DNA of 64,000 nt from JANRIG01 sp033765235 (GTDB taxonomy: Bacteria; Bacteroidota; Bacteroidia; Cytophagales; UBA9547), in assembly GCA_033765235.1 (NCBI GenBank), contig JANRIG010000023.1, positions 1-64,000 of the forward strand, given 5' to 3'. The notes under the pieces are model-generated. The model made no database searches, was not told the origin of the DNA, and saw only the letters and a list, made by a program, of their open reading frames with translations. The translations under genes and the position numbers were made by a program. This document shows, in pieces, positions 8,120 to 16,507 of the stretch; the stretch's first letter is position 1; each line of letters starts with the position of its first letter.

Positions 8120-9640
8120 TTATTCCAAACTCACAAAAGATTTAGATAGGTGCTGCACTATATCTGTAGCCGTGGCAGATATCATGCCCACTTCGGCAGT
8201 AGCCATATCTCCTGCAAGGCCATGCACATATACGGCCAATATACTTGCTGCTTTGGGTTCATAACTTTGTGCCAACAGAGCAGTAATCATGCCTGTGAGC
8301 ACATCGCCTGAGCCACCTGTAGCCATACCCGGGTTGCCCGTGCTATTAAAATATACTGTGCCATCAGGGCATGCTATACAAGTATATGCCCCTTTGAGCA
8401 CTACATATACATGGTGCTTCATGGCAAAGTCTATCTGTCTGTGATGCCTCTCTACCGCACTGTTGGATACGCCTGCAATACGGTCAAATTCTTTGGGATG
8501 AGGGGTAAGAATGGTATCTGTAGGTATCTTAAAATCAGGACTTTCTTGAAAAATCTCACCGAGCATATTGATGGCATCAGCATCCAACACCAATTTGGGC
8601 AGATTGTCTTGCAGCAGAAGGTGCCGCAGCATAAGCCTGGTCACAGGTCTGCGCTCCAGTCCCGGACCTATGCCCATGGATTTGAATAATGAAATTTTAG
8701 GAAAAAATGAGACATATTTTTCATGCTCTTCTATAGTATATACCATAGCTTCGGGCACAGTAGTTTGTAATATTTCATAACCTGATTTGGGGCAAGCTAC
8801 CGTAAGAAGCCCTGCACCACTTTTGATACATGATTTTGCAGCCAACACGGCAGCACCCATTTTGCCATAGCTGCCTGCTATCAACAGTGCATGACCATAA
8901 GTGCCTTTGTGGTCAAATATATGCCGCTTTTTGAGTATTTTTTTTACTTTTTCGTGGGTGATATAGTGGTATTTGGAGTCGCATTGCAGATTGTATGCTT
9001 CTATGAGCCCTATATCAAGCACTTCTACTCTGCCTGTATATATATAATAGTCTTTGAAGAAAAAGGGAAGTTTTGGTGTTTGCATACTAAGGGTGCAGGT
9101 AGCTTTCACACAAGTATCGGGCACAGCACTTATGACAGTACCCAAGCCCGAAGGTATATCTATAGAAATAATAGGCGAGTTACTTTCATTCATATTATTT
9201 ATCAGTTGTTTTAACACACCTTGTACAGGTCTATTAATACCACTACCCAATATGGCATCTACGATGGTACCTTTGAATGAGAGTGCATCTACATTATTTT
9301 CATCTACAATAGTATAAGGTAAATTTTTAGCATATATTCTATCCAAATTCAAGAGGAATTCTTCGGAGGCTTGAGCCACGTTGCCGGCCAAGTATATGAG
9401 TACCTCAAGATTTTGCTCTGCCAATAACCGAGCTATAGCCAGCCCGTCGCCTCCATTATTGCCGGTGCCACAAATGATGTGATAAGGTGGCGCAAAGGCA
9501 TTATGGCGAATAAGTATCCACTCAGCACAAGCTTGTGCCGCACGCTCCATAAGGTCTATAGACTTTATCTGGGTGTGGTCAATGGTATATTTATCCCAAG
9601 CTTTTGATTGTGAGGCAGACAATATTTTAATAAAATCCAT
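8120..9640 (-). CDS. nnr: bifunctional NAD(P)HX epimerase / ADP-dependent NAD(P)HX dehydratase
   Basis: 506-residue fusion. The N-terminal YjeF_N epimerase half (about 1-215) has IICGTGNNGGDGLAIARLL, and the C-terminal dehydratase half (about 230-500) has ILTPHPKEFDRI and the nucleotide site NPGMATGGSGDVLTGMI. Together they repair hydrated NADH and NADPH. The fused order matches the common bacterial Nnr (formerly YjeF) protein. It starts at an ATG with a divergent 180-base spacer to phnD. Confidence 0.95.
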   Translation of the reverse strand: MDFIKILSASQSKAWDKYTIDHTQIKSIDLMERAAQACAEWILIRHNAFAPPYHIICGTGNNGGDGLAIARLLAEQNLEVLIYLAGNVAQASEEFLLNLDRIYAKNLPYTIVDENNVDALSFKGTIVDAILGSGINRPVQGVLKQLINNMNESNSPIISIDIPSGLGTVISAVPDTCVKATCTLSMQTPKLPFFFKDYYIYTGRVEVLDIGLIEAYNLQCDSKYHYITHEKVKKILKKRHIFDHKGTYGHALLIAGSYGKMGAAVLAAKSCIKSGAGLLTVACPKSGYEILQTTVPEAMVYTIEEHEKYVSFFPKISLFKSMGIGPGLERRPVTRLMLRHLLLQDNLPKLVLDADAINMLGEIFQESPDFKIPTDTILTPHPKEFDRIAGVSNSAVERHHRQIDFAMKHHVYVVLKGAYTCIACPDGTVYFNSTGNPGMATGGSGDVLTGMITALLAQSYEPKAASILAVYVHGLAGDMATAEVGMISATATDIVQHLSKSFVSLE

Positions 9641-9807
9641 AAGGGTATGATTATCTGACTAATACTATACAATTTGTTTTTATGTTTCTTAAAGCATATA
9701 ATATTTATGTATTTATTGTATTATCCGCAATGTGGCAATATTTAGTCATTGTTAAATAATTGTTAAATTTTGCTATGGATTGATTTATGTTACTATATTT
9801 AAAAAAT

Positions 9808-9815
9808 TATTTTTG
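9808..9815 (+). promoter_or_regulatory. TAnnTTTG promoter box 6 nt before phnD ATG
   Basis: TATTTTTG is an exact match to the Bacteroidota -7 element. It is followed by six bases (ATAAAA) and the ATG at 9822. Transcription is predicted to begin within a base or two of the start codon. This supports 9822 rather than the upstream in-frame TTG at 9780 as the start. A TTG lies 25 bases upstream of the box, slightly beyond usual -33 spacing. Confidence 0.55.
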
Positions 9816-9821
9816 ATAAAA

Positions 9822-10724
9822 ATGAAAAAGCTATTTCCACATCTCTGTTTTGTCATTATTTCTGTATTATGCTGCACATGCTCATCGGGCAAAAAAGATA
9901 CAGAAAGAACTACTATTAAGTTTTATTTTACACCGTCCAATGATGCAGACCAGCTCATAGAAAACTCTAAAAAATTTATAGATTATCTACAAAAAGAGAC
10001 AGGCTACAAGATAGAAACAGCCATTCCTACCAATTATATTACTGTGATAGAAGCCTTTGGCTCCAAACGAGCTGATATAGCATGGATGAACTCATTTGGA
10101 TATATATTGGCAAATGAAAAATACGGTGCCAATGCATCTCTACGTATCATACGCAATGGCTCTACCTTTTACAGAGGGCAAATCATAGCAAATGTAGCAA
10201 GTGGTATAAACACCCTCAAAGACCTCAATGGCAAACGATTTGCATACGTAGATCCTGCCTCTACCTCAGGCTATATACTACCATCTAAAATGCTCAAAGA
10301 CAACAATATAACACCTAATAATACGGTATATGGCATGAAGCACGATGTGGTAGTGACTATGGTATATCAACAGCAAGCAGATGCAGGTGCCACCTTTTAC
10401 TCGCCCCCGCGCGACGGAAAAATAAAAGATGCACGCGAAAGGGTATTGACCCAGTTCCCTGATGTAGAGAAAAAAGTAAAAATCATAGCACTTACAGACT
10501 CCATACCAAACGACCCCTTGGTATTCAGAAAAGACTTGCCCCAAGAAGTAGTGACCAAAGTGCGCGATGCCATACTCAAATATTCAGAAAGTGAAGAAGG
10601 CAAGCAGGTATACCAAACCCTCTACGCCATAGATGGTTTCATCCCTACTACAGATGCAGACTATGACTATCTGAGGCGTACCATCAAAGATATTGAATTT
10701 AACTTAGAAGATGCTTTAAAGTAA
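9822..10724 (+). CDS. phnD: phosphonate/phosphate-type ABC transporter substrate-binding lipoprotein
   Basis: 300 residues from the ATG at 9822. An N-terminal signal of about 18 residues ends in a Cys-rich lipoprotein-like stretch (LCCTCSSGKK). The mature part has PhnD/PtxB features: FYFTPSNDADQL, DIAWMNSFGYILAN and FAYVDPASTSGY. It binds phosphonate, phosphite or a related oxyanion for the PhnC/PhnE importer encoded directly downstream (7 bases to phnC). No C-P lyase or phosphonatase is adjacent, so the ligand cannot be read from context. An in-frame TTG at 9780 would add 14 residues before the signal and is less likely. Confidence 0.88.
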   Translation: MKKLFPHLCFVIISVLCCTCSSGKKDTERTTIKFYFTPSNDADQLIENSKKFIDYLQKETGYKIETAIPTNYITVIEAFGSKRADIAWMNSFGYILANEKYGANASLRIIRNGSTFYRGQIIANVASGINTLKDLNGKRFAYVDPASTSGYILPSKMLKDNNITPNNTVYGMKHDVVVTMVYQQQADAGATFYSPPRDGKIKDARERVLTQFPDVEKKVKIIALTDSIPNDPLVFRKDLPQEVVTKVRDAILKYSESEEGKQVYQTLYAIDGFIPTTDADYDYLRRTIKDIEFNLEDALK

Positions 10725-10731
10725 CATTACA

Positions 10732-11496
10732 TTGAACATACTTGAAATAGAAAATTTGGTAAAAACCTACCCCAATGGTGTAAGTGCACTCAAAGGCATT
10801 TCTTTTAAGGTAAAAAAAGGAGAGTTTTTGGTAATAATAGGGCTCAGCGGCAGTGGCAAATCTACCTTATTGCGATGTATTAATAGGCTTCATGACCCTA
10901 CATCAGGCAAAATACTATTTGATAATCAAGACATTACCAATGCGTCCAATGCGCAGCTAAGACATATACGCAAAAATATAGGGATGATATTTCAGCATTT
11001 CAACCTTATACCGGGCAAGTCTGTGCTGGACAATGTGCTTAGTGGCACATTAGGAAACATGAATATTGTGAATGGGCTACTGGGCATCTATGCCAAAGAT
11101 GTAGTAGAAGATGCCATGCAAAAGATAGCCATTGTAGGACTTACGGGCAAAGAACACCAACGGGCAGACAAACTCAGCGGAGGACAGCAGCAAAGGGTAG
11201 CCATAGCACGTACACTTATGCAAAAACCTCAAATACTGCTTGCCGATGAGCCTGTGGCAAGCCTAGACCCGGCCACCTCACACTCAGTGATGCAATATTT
11301 GGAAAAAATAAATAAAGAATTGGGGGTGACAGTGATATGCAACCTACATTTTCTGTCATTGGTGAGGCAATATGCCTCAGCTGTGGTAGCCCTCAAAGGT
11401 GGTGAACTGGTATATGAAGGCCTGCCCAACGAAATAGACGAAAACTGGTTTAAAAAAATATATGGCGACGATGCCGTGGAAGTTACCATAGACTGA
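10732..11496 (+). CDS. phnC: phosphonate-type ABC transporter ATP-binding protein
   Basis: 254 residues with Walker A GLSGSGKST, the PhnC-type segment GMIFQHFNLIPGKSVLDNVL, signature LSGGQQQRVAIAR and Walker B ILLADEPVASLDP. It energises import by PhnE with ligand delivered by PhnD. It starts with TTG 7 bases after phnD; no ATG is available without losing the first strand. The order phnD-phnC-phnE is tight and clearly one operon. Confidence 0.93.
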   Translation: MNILEIENLVKTYPNGVSALKGISFKVKKGEFLVIIGLSGSGKSTLLRCINRLHDPTSGKILFDNQDITNASNAQLRHIRKNIGMIFQHFNLIPGKSVLDNVLSGTLGNMNIVNGLLGIYAKDVVEDAMQKIAIVGLTGKEHQRADKLSGGQQQRVAIARTLMQKPQILLADEPVASLDPATSHSVMQYLEKINKELGVTVICNLHFLSLVRQYASAVVALKGGELVYEGLPNEIDENWFKKIYGDDAVEVTID

Positions 11497-11497
11497 T

Positions 11498-12514
11498 ATG
11501 AAAACTATAAAAGCCCTTATTATAGACCTGCTCATAGTGCTCTACAATGTGACAGTGATAGACCGAGTGATAATCCCACTTTGTAACCAAAGCAATGATA
11601 TATCTGAATACAGTGCAAATATATTTTTCATACATTTTCTCATTGCAGCAGCGGTCACAGCAGCCATGTATTTTGTGCCTTCAGCATCGCCCGGTAAGCG
11701 CTGGGAAAAGCTATATAGCCTAAATTATGGCACTCCATGGTATGTACTTCCCTACTCGTACATAGGTATTATCACCATCATTCTCACACTTATCACAGGC
11801 TTTGTAGTGTCGCAAGTGTCATTTAAAGAGTTTTTTTCGCAAGATGGTATAGAAGGTGCTCAGCGAATTTTCATGGCATTATTCACTCCTAACTTCAATA
11901 TATTTTACAAAGTGATAACAGCTGCCATTGAGACAATATATATGGCACTTATTGCTACTTTTTTTGCAATTCCTGTGGCATTTTTACTAAGTTTTTTTGC
12001 AGCACGCAACCTTATGAAAAGCAGTGCAGCCACTGCACTTTATGTATTCATACGCACTATGCTCAATGTATCGCGCTCTATCGAGCCATTGGTATGGGCT
12101 ATCATATTCTCCGTATGGGTGGGCATAGGTCCGTTTGCCGGTATGCTTGCACTCATGATACACTCCGTGGCATCGCTCACCAAGCTATACTCAGAGCAGA
12201 TAGAAGACATAGACGAAGGACCCGTAGAAGCCATGAAAGCGGTAGGCGCATCTAATATATTGGTGGTGTGGTACGGCATTGTGCCACAGCTCATTAACCC
12301 TTTTCTTTCATACACTATATATAGATGGGATATTAATGTGCGCATGGCTACTATCATAGGTATGGTAGGTGGGGGAGGCATTGGCAATATGCTCATGCAG
12401 TATCAGGGGCTAGCCAAGTGGCACGAGGTAGGCATGGTGATATTGGTAATAGCAGTGGTGGTGTGGGTGATGGATTTTGCCAGTGCCAAGCTTAGGAGTG
12501 CATTGTCAAACTGA
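11498..12514 (+). CDS. phnE: phosphonate-type ABC transporter permease
   Basis: 338-residue inner-membrane permease with an N-terminal extension carrying extra spans (about residues 1-100), then the BPD_transp_1 core with the EAA-like loop EAMKAVGASNILVVWYGIVP and a Gly-rich segment GMVGGGGIGNML. It starts one base after the phnC stop. The extension makes it longer than the classic 260-residue E. coli PhnE. Its stop is only 5 bases from that of convergent nadK. Confidence 0.9.
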   Translation: MKTIKALIIDLLIVLYNVTVIDRVIIPLCNQSNDISEYSANIFFIHFLIAAAVTAAMYFVPSASPGKRWEKLYSLNYGTPWYVLPYSYIGIITIILTLITGFVVSQVSFKEFFSQDGIEGAQRIFMALFTPNFNIFYKVITAAIETIYMALIATFFAIPVAFLLSFFAARNLMKSSAATALYVFIRTMLNVSRSIEPLVWAIIFSVWVGIGPFAGMLALMIHSVASLTKLYSEQIEDIDEGPVEAMKAVGASNILVVWYGIVPQLINPFLSYTIYRWDINVRMATIIGMVGGGGIGNMLMQYQGLAKWHEVGMVILVIAVVVWVMDFASAKLRSALSN

Positions 12515-12519
12515 TATTA

Positions 12520-13395
12520 TCAGTTGCGTTTGTCAATACCCCAATACAGTTTTTCGCGAAGAGTATCTAAAAAAGTATGATTTTCTATTTCAATAAGGTT
12601 GATATGAAAATCTGCTTTTCGGGCTGTTATTTGCACTTGTGCGCCCACAGTTTTGTACCTTGAGTCAAGGCTTATCATAAAGTTTTTGCTTCGGCTTTCT
12701 ATCCTAAAGGTTAATACACTGTCATCATTTATTATCAGTGGGCGCACGTTGAGGTTGTGCGGACTTATGGGAGTTATCACAAAAGTAGAAGAGTTGGGCA
12801 TCACCACCGGGCCTCCGCAACTCAGAGAATATGCTGTAGAGCCTGTGGGTGTGGCCATTATGAGTCCATCTGCCCAATAAGAATTAAGGAATGACTCATT
12901 GAGGTAGGTGTGAACAATAATCATGGATGAGGTGTCTTTTTTGAGAATGGAAAACTCGTTGAGCCCAAAGTTGACACCTTCAAAATAATCAGCGTCAGTA
13001 TCAATTCTTATAAGAGTCCGTTTATCAATAGTATATTTATTGTGCAATAGCTTCTCAAAGTCTGATGCTATCATGTGTTTTGGGGTAGTAGTGAGAAATC
13101 CTAAACGCCCTGTGTTAATACCCATAATGGGAATATTTTTATTGCCTATGAGGGTCACTGCTTCCAGCAATGTGCCATCGCCGCCAATACATACCATCAC
13201 ATTTGTATCCTCTAATTCATGAGGCTGCGAATACGTATTTACTATTCCTGTTTCTACCTTTTTTTTGGCCAAATATTGCGCATATGGCTCATATACAGAG
13301 GCATGTATGTTGTGTGCATGTATCAGGTCAAATAAGTGAGTAAGATAGGAAACGGCATTGTCTTGAAAACTTTTGCCAAATAAGGATATTTTCAT
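12520..13395 (-). CDS. nadK: NAD kinase
   Basis: 291 residues. Diagnostic motifs are GGDGTLLEAV (about residue 73), NTGRLGFLTT (about 98) and the Gly/Thr-rich TPTGSTAYSLSCGGP (about 180). It phosphorylates NAD to NADP. It complements NAD-related genes elsewhere in the window (nnr, pnuC, riboside kinase). An exact TAnnTTTG box sits 20 bases upstream of its ATG. Confidence 0.96.
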   Translation of the reverse strand: MKISLFGKSFQDNAVSYLTHLFDLIHAHNIHASVYEPYAQYLAKKKVETGIVNTYSQPHELEDTNVMVCIGGDGTLLEAVTLIGNKNIPIMGINTGRLGFLTTTPKHMIASDFEKLLHNKYTIDKRTLIRIDTDADYFEGVNFGLNEFSILKKDTSSMIIVHTYLNESFLNSYWADGLIMATPTGSTAYSLSCGGPVVMPNSSTFVITPISPHNLNVRPLIINDDSVLTFRIESRSKNFMISLDSRYKTVGAQVQITARKADFHINLIEIENHTFLDTLREKLYWGIDKRN

Positions 13396-13415
13396 AACGC
13401 AACATTGGTATATTA

Positions 13416-13423
13416 CAAAGGTA
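13416..13423 (-). promoter_or_regulatory. TAnnTTTG promoter box for nadK
   Basis: The minus strand reads TACCTTTG, exact to the Bacteroidota -7 consensus, 20 bases before the nadK ATG, giving a predicted leader of about 14 bases. The rest of the 172-base gap to the oxidoreductase gene shows no other convincing element. Confidence 0.5.
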
Positions 13424-13567
13424 GCGTATCTTTTGTAAATGTATATAACTAATTGGTGTCAAAATATTCATTGGTATAACCCTATAATTATGACTCTTCA
13501 CTTAAAATTCGTGATTTTTGTTGTATTTTGAGCTCTCGATACAAAAACCCTATTGAACAATTTGGGC

Positions 13568-14692
13568 TTAAGCTATTTGCACTGCTTTTTTCAATATATG
13601 AGATTGTAGTGCTGCATCAAATAACCTGTGGCTCATTACTGCCTCCTCTACTGTGGCGCAACCAAATCTATCGCCTTTGAAGCCCTCGCGCTCTGCCACA
13701 TATGCTGCCAGCATTTGCTGAAAGCAGTCTGGAAAGCCCGGCTCAAATATGCCTCCTGTAATGGTAGGATATGGTCCATGAAAGCCAAGGTCAGTTTTGT
13801 TCCACCATTGTTCTTTTTCTCTTTTAAATGTCCACAATGTCTTAGGCTCTTTGGTACTGTACTTTACACCGCCTTCAGTACCTGCAATTTCTATATACCA
13901 GGTATTGGTTTCGGAGGGAGCCATTCGTTTGGTTTCCAAAGTCATAGGAACTTTTTGATTGTCTATCAGTACATCAGTATGCAACACTGCATTGTCCCAT
14001 GTGTCGCACTCAGCCATGCCTCCTTTGCCATCGGGGCGTTGGGTATATATTTTTTGTAATTGTGCATATACATTTTGTGGATAAAATCCTAACCTGAAAG
14101 GCACATGACATGCGTGCATACCCAAGTCGCCCATCACCCCTATTTCACCACAAAATTTATTTATTCTTTTCCAATTGATAGGCTTAGTAGGGTCTAAGTC
14201 GCTGGAATGATGAAATCCTGATTTTATATGCAATAAGGTGCCAAAATATCCTTTGTGATACTCTGCTATTACTCTTTGTACCCCGGGCAGAAAAGGAAAC
14301 TCTGAACTGCATCTTACAAATTTGCCACTTTGTGTTACTTGCTTTTGTATGTTGAGTGCAGCAGATAAATTTATACCAAATGGTTTTTCGGCGAGCAAGT
14401 CTTTGCCTGCTTGCAATACATCTGTATATATTTGCTCATGCAAGTTGTGAGGCACAGCTACATACACCACATCTACTTCAGGATTGGTAATGAGCATTTT
14501 GTAATCGGTAGTGAGCTGCTTCACAGAAGGTATTTGTTTGTACCATTCTAATATTTGCTCATTCAAGTCACTTACAGCCACTAATTGTGCTTGAGCAGGA
14601 AAATCATTGAGCACAAACCATCTGGCAAATGCTGATGCTGCTTCGCGCCCCATAAGACCTCCGCCTATTATTCCAAAATTAACTTTTTTCAT
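13568..14692 (-). CDS. Gfo/Idh/MocA family oxidoreductase
   Basis: 374 residues. The N-terminal Rossmann fold starts GIIGGGLMGREAASAF, the conserved AEKPFGIN (EKP) motif is at about residue 100, and the C-terminal alpha/beta domain is GFO_IDH_MocA_C-like (HHSSDLDPTKPINWKR, MGDLGMHACHVPFRLG). These NAD(P)-dependent enzymes oxidise or reduce sugars and cyclitols; the substrate cannot be read here. The 49-base gap from the upstream cell-wall gene permits co-transcription. Confidence 0.9.
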   Translation of the reverse strand: MKKVNFGIIGGGLMGREAASAFARWFVLNDFPAQAQLVAVSDLNEQILEWYKQIPSVKQLTTDYKMLITNPEVDVVYVAVPHNLHEQIYTDVLQAGKDLLAEKPFGINLSAALNIQKQVTQSGKFVRCSSEFPFLPGVQRVIAEYHKGYFGTLLHIKSGFHHSSDLDPTKPINWKRINKFCGEIGVMGDLGMHACHVPFRLGFYPQNVYAQLQKIYTQRPDGKGGMAECDTWDNAVLHTDVLIDNQKVPMTLETKRMAPSETNTWYIEIAGTEGGVKYSTKEPKTLWTFKREKEQWWNKTDLGFHGPYPTITGGIFEPGFPDCFQQMLAAYVAEREGFKGDRFGCATVEEAVMSHRLFDAALQSHILKKAVQIA

Positions 14693-14741
14693 TAATTAAT
14701 AGCTTATTACAGTGTGTATGATATATATATATTGAAGAAAA

Positions 14742-15407
14742 TTATGCATTGAGTATATTTTGAAGGTGTATTCTGGTGCCACTGTCAAACACCCCATTTA
14801 TAGCCATGCCTTGTTTGGTAGACTGCAGCAGCATAATGGCGTTTTCGGTTTTGCTGCCATACATGCCATCTGAGGTGCCTACTTCGTAGCCTGCTATTTT
14901 GAGAGCATCTTGCAATTTGCGTACTTCTATACCTGCATCTCCTTTTTTAAGAGTTTTTTCGGGTAAGTTAATAATTTTAGAATTTTCGAGTCTTCGGTAG
15001 GAGAGCACTTGGGAGGCAGGCATTGCGGTGATAGATACCTGATTGCCTTGATTGCCACCAAGGCAATATACTCTGGTACTGTCTTTGGAGTATCCTAAGA
15101 ATATACCTACATGACCTTTGGCACTGGTAGGGCTTTCGCGCCAAAATACTACTACATCGCCCGGCTCAGGTGTGGTGACAGGCATGCCTTGATGTAGCCA
15201 CGAGCGAGCGCTGGGTTGCTTGCTGAAAGCCAAACCTGCTTTTTTGGCACACCAACTCACAAATATGGCACACCAAGGGGTTTCATCATCATTGATCCAT
15301 GAAAAACCTGCTTCTTTACTGTATTTTAGTATTTGCTCATTGTGCGATGCACCCGGCACTTCTTTTACTCCCAATTGGGTGGTGGCTATTTGCAATAGGT
15401 TATGCAT
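14742..15407 (-). CDS. CHAP-like (TIGR02594 type) peptidase with C-terminal peptidoglycan-binding domain
   Basis: 221 residues. The catalytic half (about 1-140) has TPWCAIFVSWCAKKAG, with the nucleophile Cys, and AKGHVGIFLGY, with the His, as in small NlpC/P60- or CHAP-like hydrolases. The C-terminal half (about 152-221) is a PG_binding_1 domain (LKKGDAGIEVRKLQDAL). No signal peptide is visible, so it might act after lysis or be exported by another route. A phage or tailocin endolysin origin is possible, but no phage genes adjoin it. Confidence 0.8.
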   Translation of the reverse strand: MHNLLQIATTQLGVKEVPGASHNEQILKYSKEAGFSWINDDETPWCAIFVSWCAKKAGLAFSKQPSARSWLHQGMPVTTPEPGDVVVFWRESPTSAKGHVGIFLGYSKDSTRVYCLGGNQGNQVSITAMPASQVLSYRRLENSKIINLPEKTLKKGDAGIEVRKLQDALKIAGYEVGTSDGMYGSKTENAIMLLQSTKQGMAINGVFDSGTRIHLQNILNA

Positions 15408-15465
15408 ATAATTATATTTTATATTCTGTGTAATATTACATGCGGTGTATTATTTATGCTAATAT

Positions 15466-16467
15466 TTATTGCAAAATATGAATATTTTTTTTGAGTGTTC
15501 TTAAGCGCACGTACCTATCGCCATCAAAATCAGCTTGAGAGAAGCTGTGAGATATGTATTTTTGATAAAGTTCAGCCATGCCACTTCGCAGGTTATAGTG
15601 CAGTTTGAAATGAGGCAATATTTTATTTAGTTTGTTAAAACTTACTTTATAATCGCGCGAGTCATTGCCTGCCTCGCCTGTATATACTATTTTGGCAGTG
15701 GGTACAAGCTCTTGTACCAAGTTGCCCACTTCTACTACCTGATAGTTTTCTTCATTTGCACCAATATTTACCACTTGGTTGTGAATGAGTTGTGCAGGTG
15801 CTTCTAAAAATGCAACAAAAGCAGCCGCTATATCATAGCAGTGTATGAGCGGGCGCCATGGGGTACCATCGCTCATGATTCGTATATCGCCTCTGGATAT
15901 AGCGCAAGCCAGTAAGTTGTTTACTACCAGGTCTATACGCAATGCGGGTGAGTGGCCGTAAGCGGTAGCATTTCTTAAGAATGCAGGTGAAAAATTGTTG
16001 TCTGCTAACTGTGATATGGCTTTTTCACAGTCTATCTTAGATATGGCATAGGCTGTGAGCGGTGTGGTAGGGTCAGTTTCCTCCATATTTTGCTTAGCAC
16101 TTTTGCCATATATGGAGCATGAGCTTGAAAATAGAAACCTTTTTACACCTGCTTTTTTTGCCAATTTTGCTAAGTTGATAGACCCTTCACGGTTTATACT
16201 ATAGGTGATTTCTGCTACCAGGTCGCCCATGGGGTCGTTGGATATTGCTGCCAAGTGCATCACGGTATCTACTCCTTGCAAGTCTTGCACAGCGAGGTGT
16301 CTTATGTCTTTAATAAGCTCAATATCAGGTTTTTCATAATTTTCCCAAGCGCAGTTTTGAAAAAGATTTACGTCTACACCTATTACAAAGTATTTTTTTT
16401 GTTTCAGAAGTTTTACCAAATGTGCTCCTATATAGCCTAAATGTCCGGTAACGAGTATTATTTTCAA
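15466..16467 (-). CDS. NAD-dependent sugar-nucleotide epimerase/dehydratase
   Basis: 333-residue extended short-chain dehydrogenase. The NAD motif VTGHLGYIGAHL is at about residue 5, the catalytic Ser region FSSSCSIYG at about 112, and YxxxK as YAISK at about 140. Typical substrates are UDP- or dTDP-sugars for surface polysaccharide. The start is TTG at 16467; no in-frame ATG precedes it and starting later would delete the first strand. It follows the DUF349 gene by 40 bases. Confidence 0.87.
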   Translation of the reverse strand: MKIILVTGHLGYIGAHLVKLLKQKKYFVIGVDVNLFQNCAWENYEKPDIELIKDIRHLAVQDLQGVDTVMHLAAISNDPMGDLVAEITYSINREGSINLAKLAKKAGVKRFLFSSSCSIYGKSAKQNMEETDPTTPLTAYAISKIDCEKAISQLADNNFSPAFLRNATAYGHSPALRIDLVVNNLLACAISRGDIRIMSDGTPWRPLIHCYDIAAAFVAFLEAPAQLIHNQVVNIGANEENYQVVEVGNLVQELVPTAKIVYTGEAGNDSRDYKVSFNKLNKILPHFKLHYNLRSGMAELYQKYISHSFSQADFDGDRYVRLRTLKKNIHILQ

Positions 16468-16507
16468 AATATAAATAATGGTTTAAATAAGGTACTATTT
16501 GGCAATA

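Noticed and set aside
13510..13560. Terminator-like repeat after the Gfo/Idh gene (TTGTAT...ATACAA)
   Set aside because: Six-base AT-rich arms, imperfect stem and no following T-run on the relevant strand.
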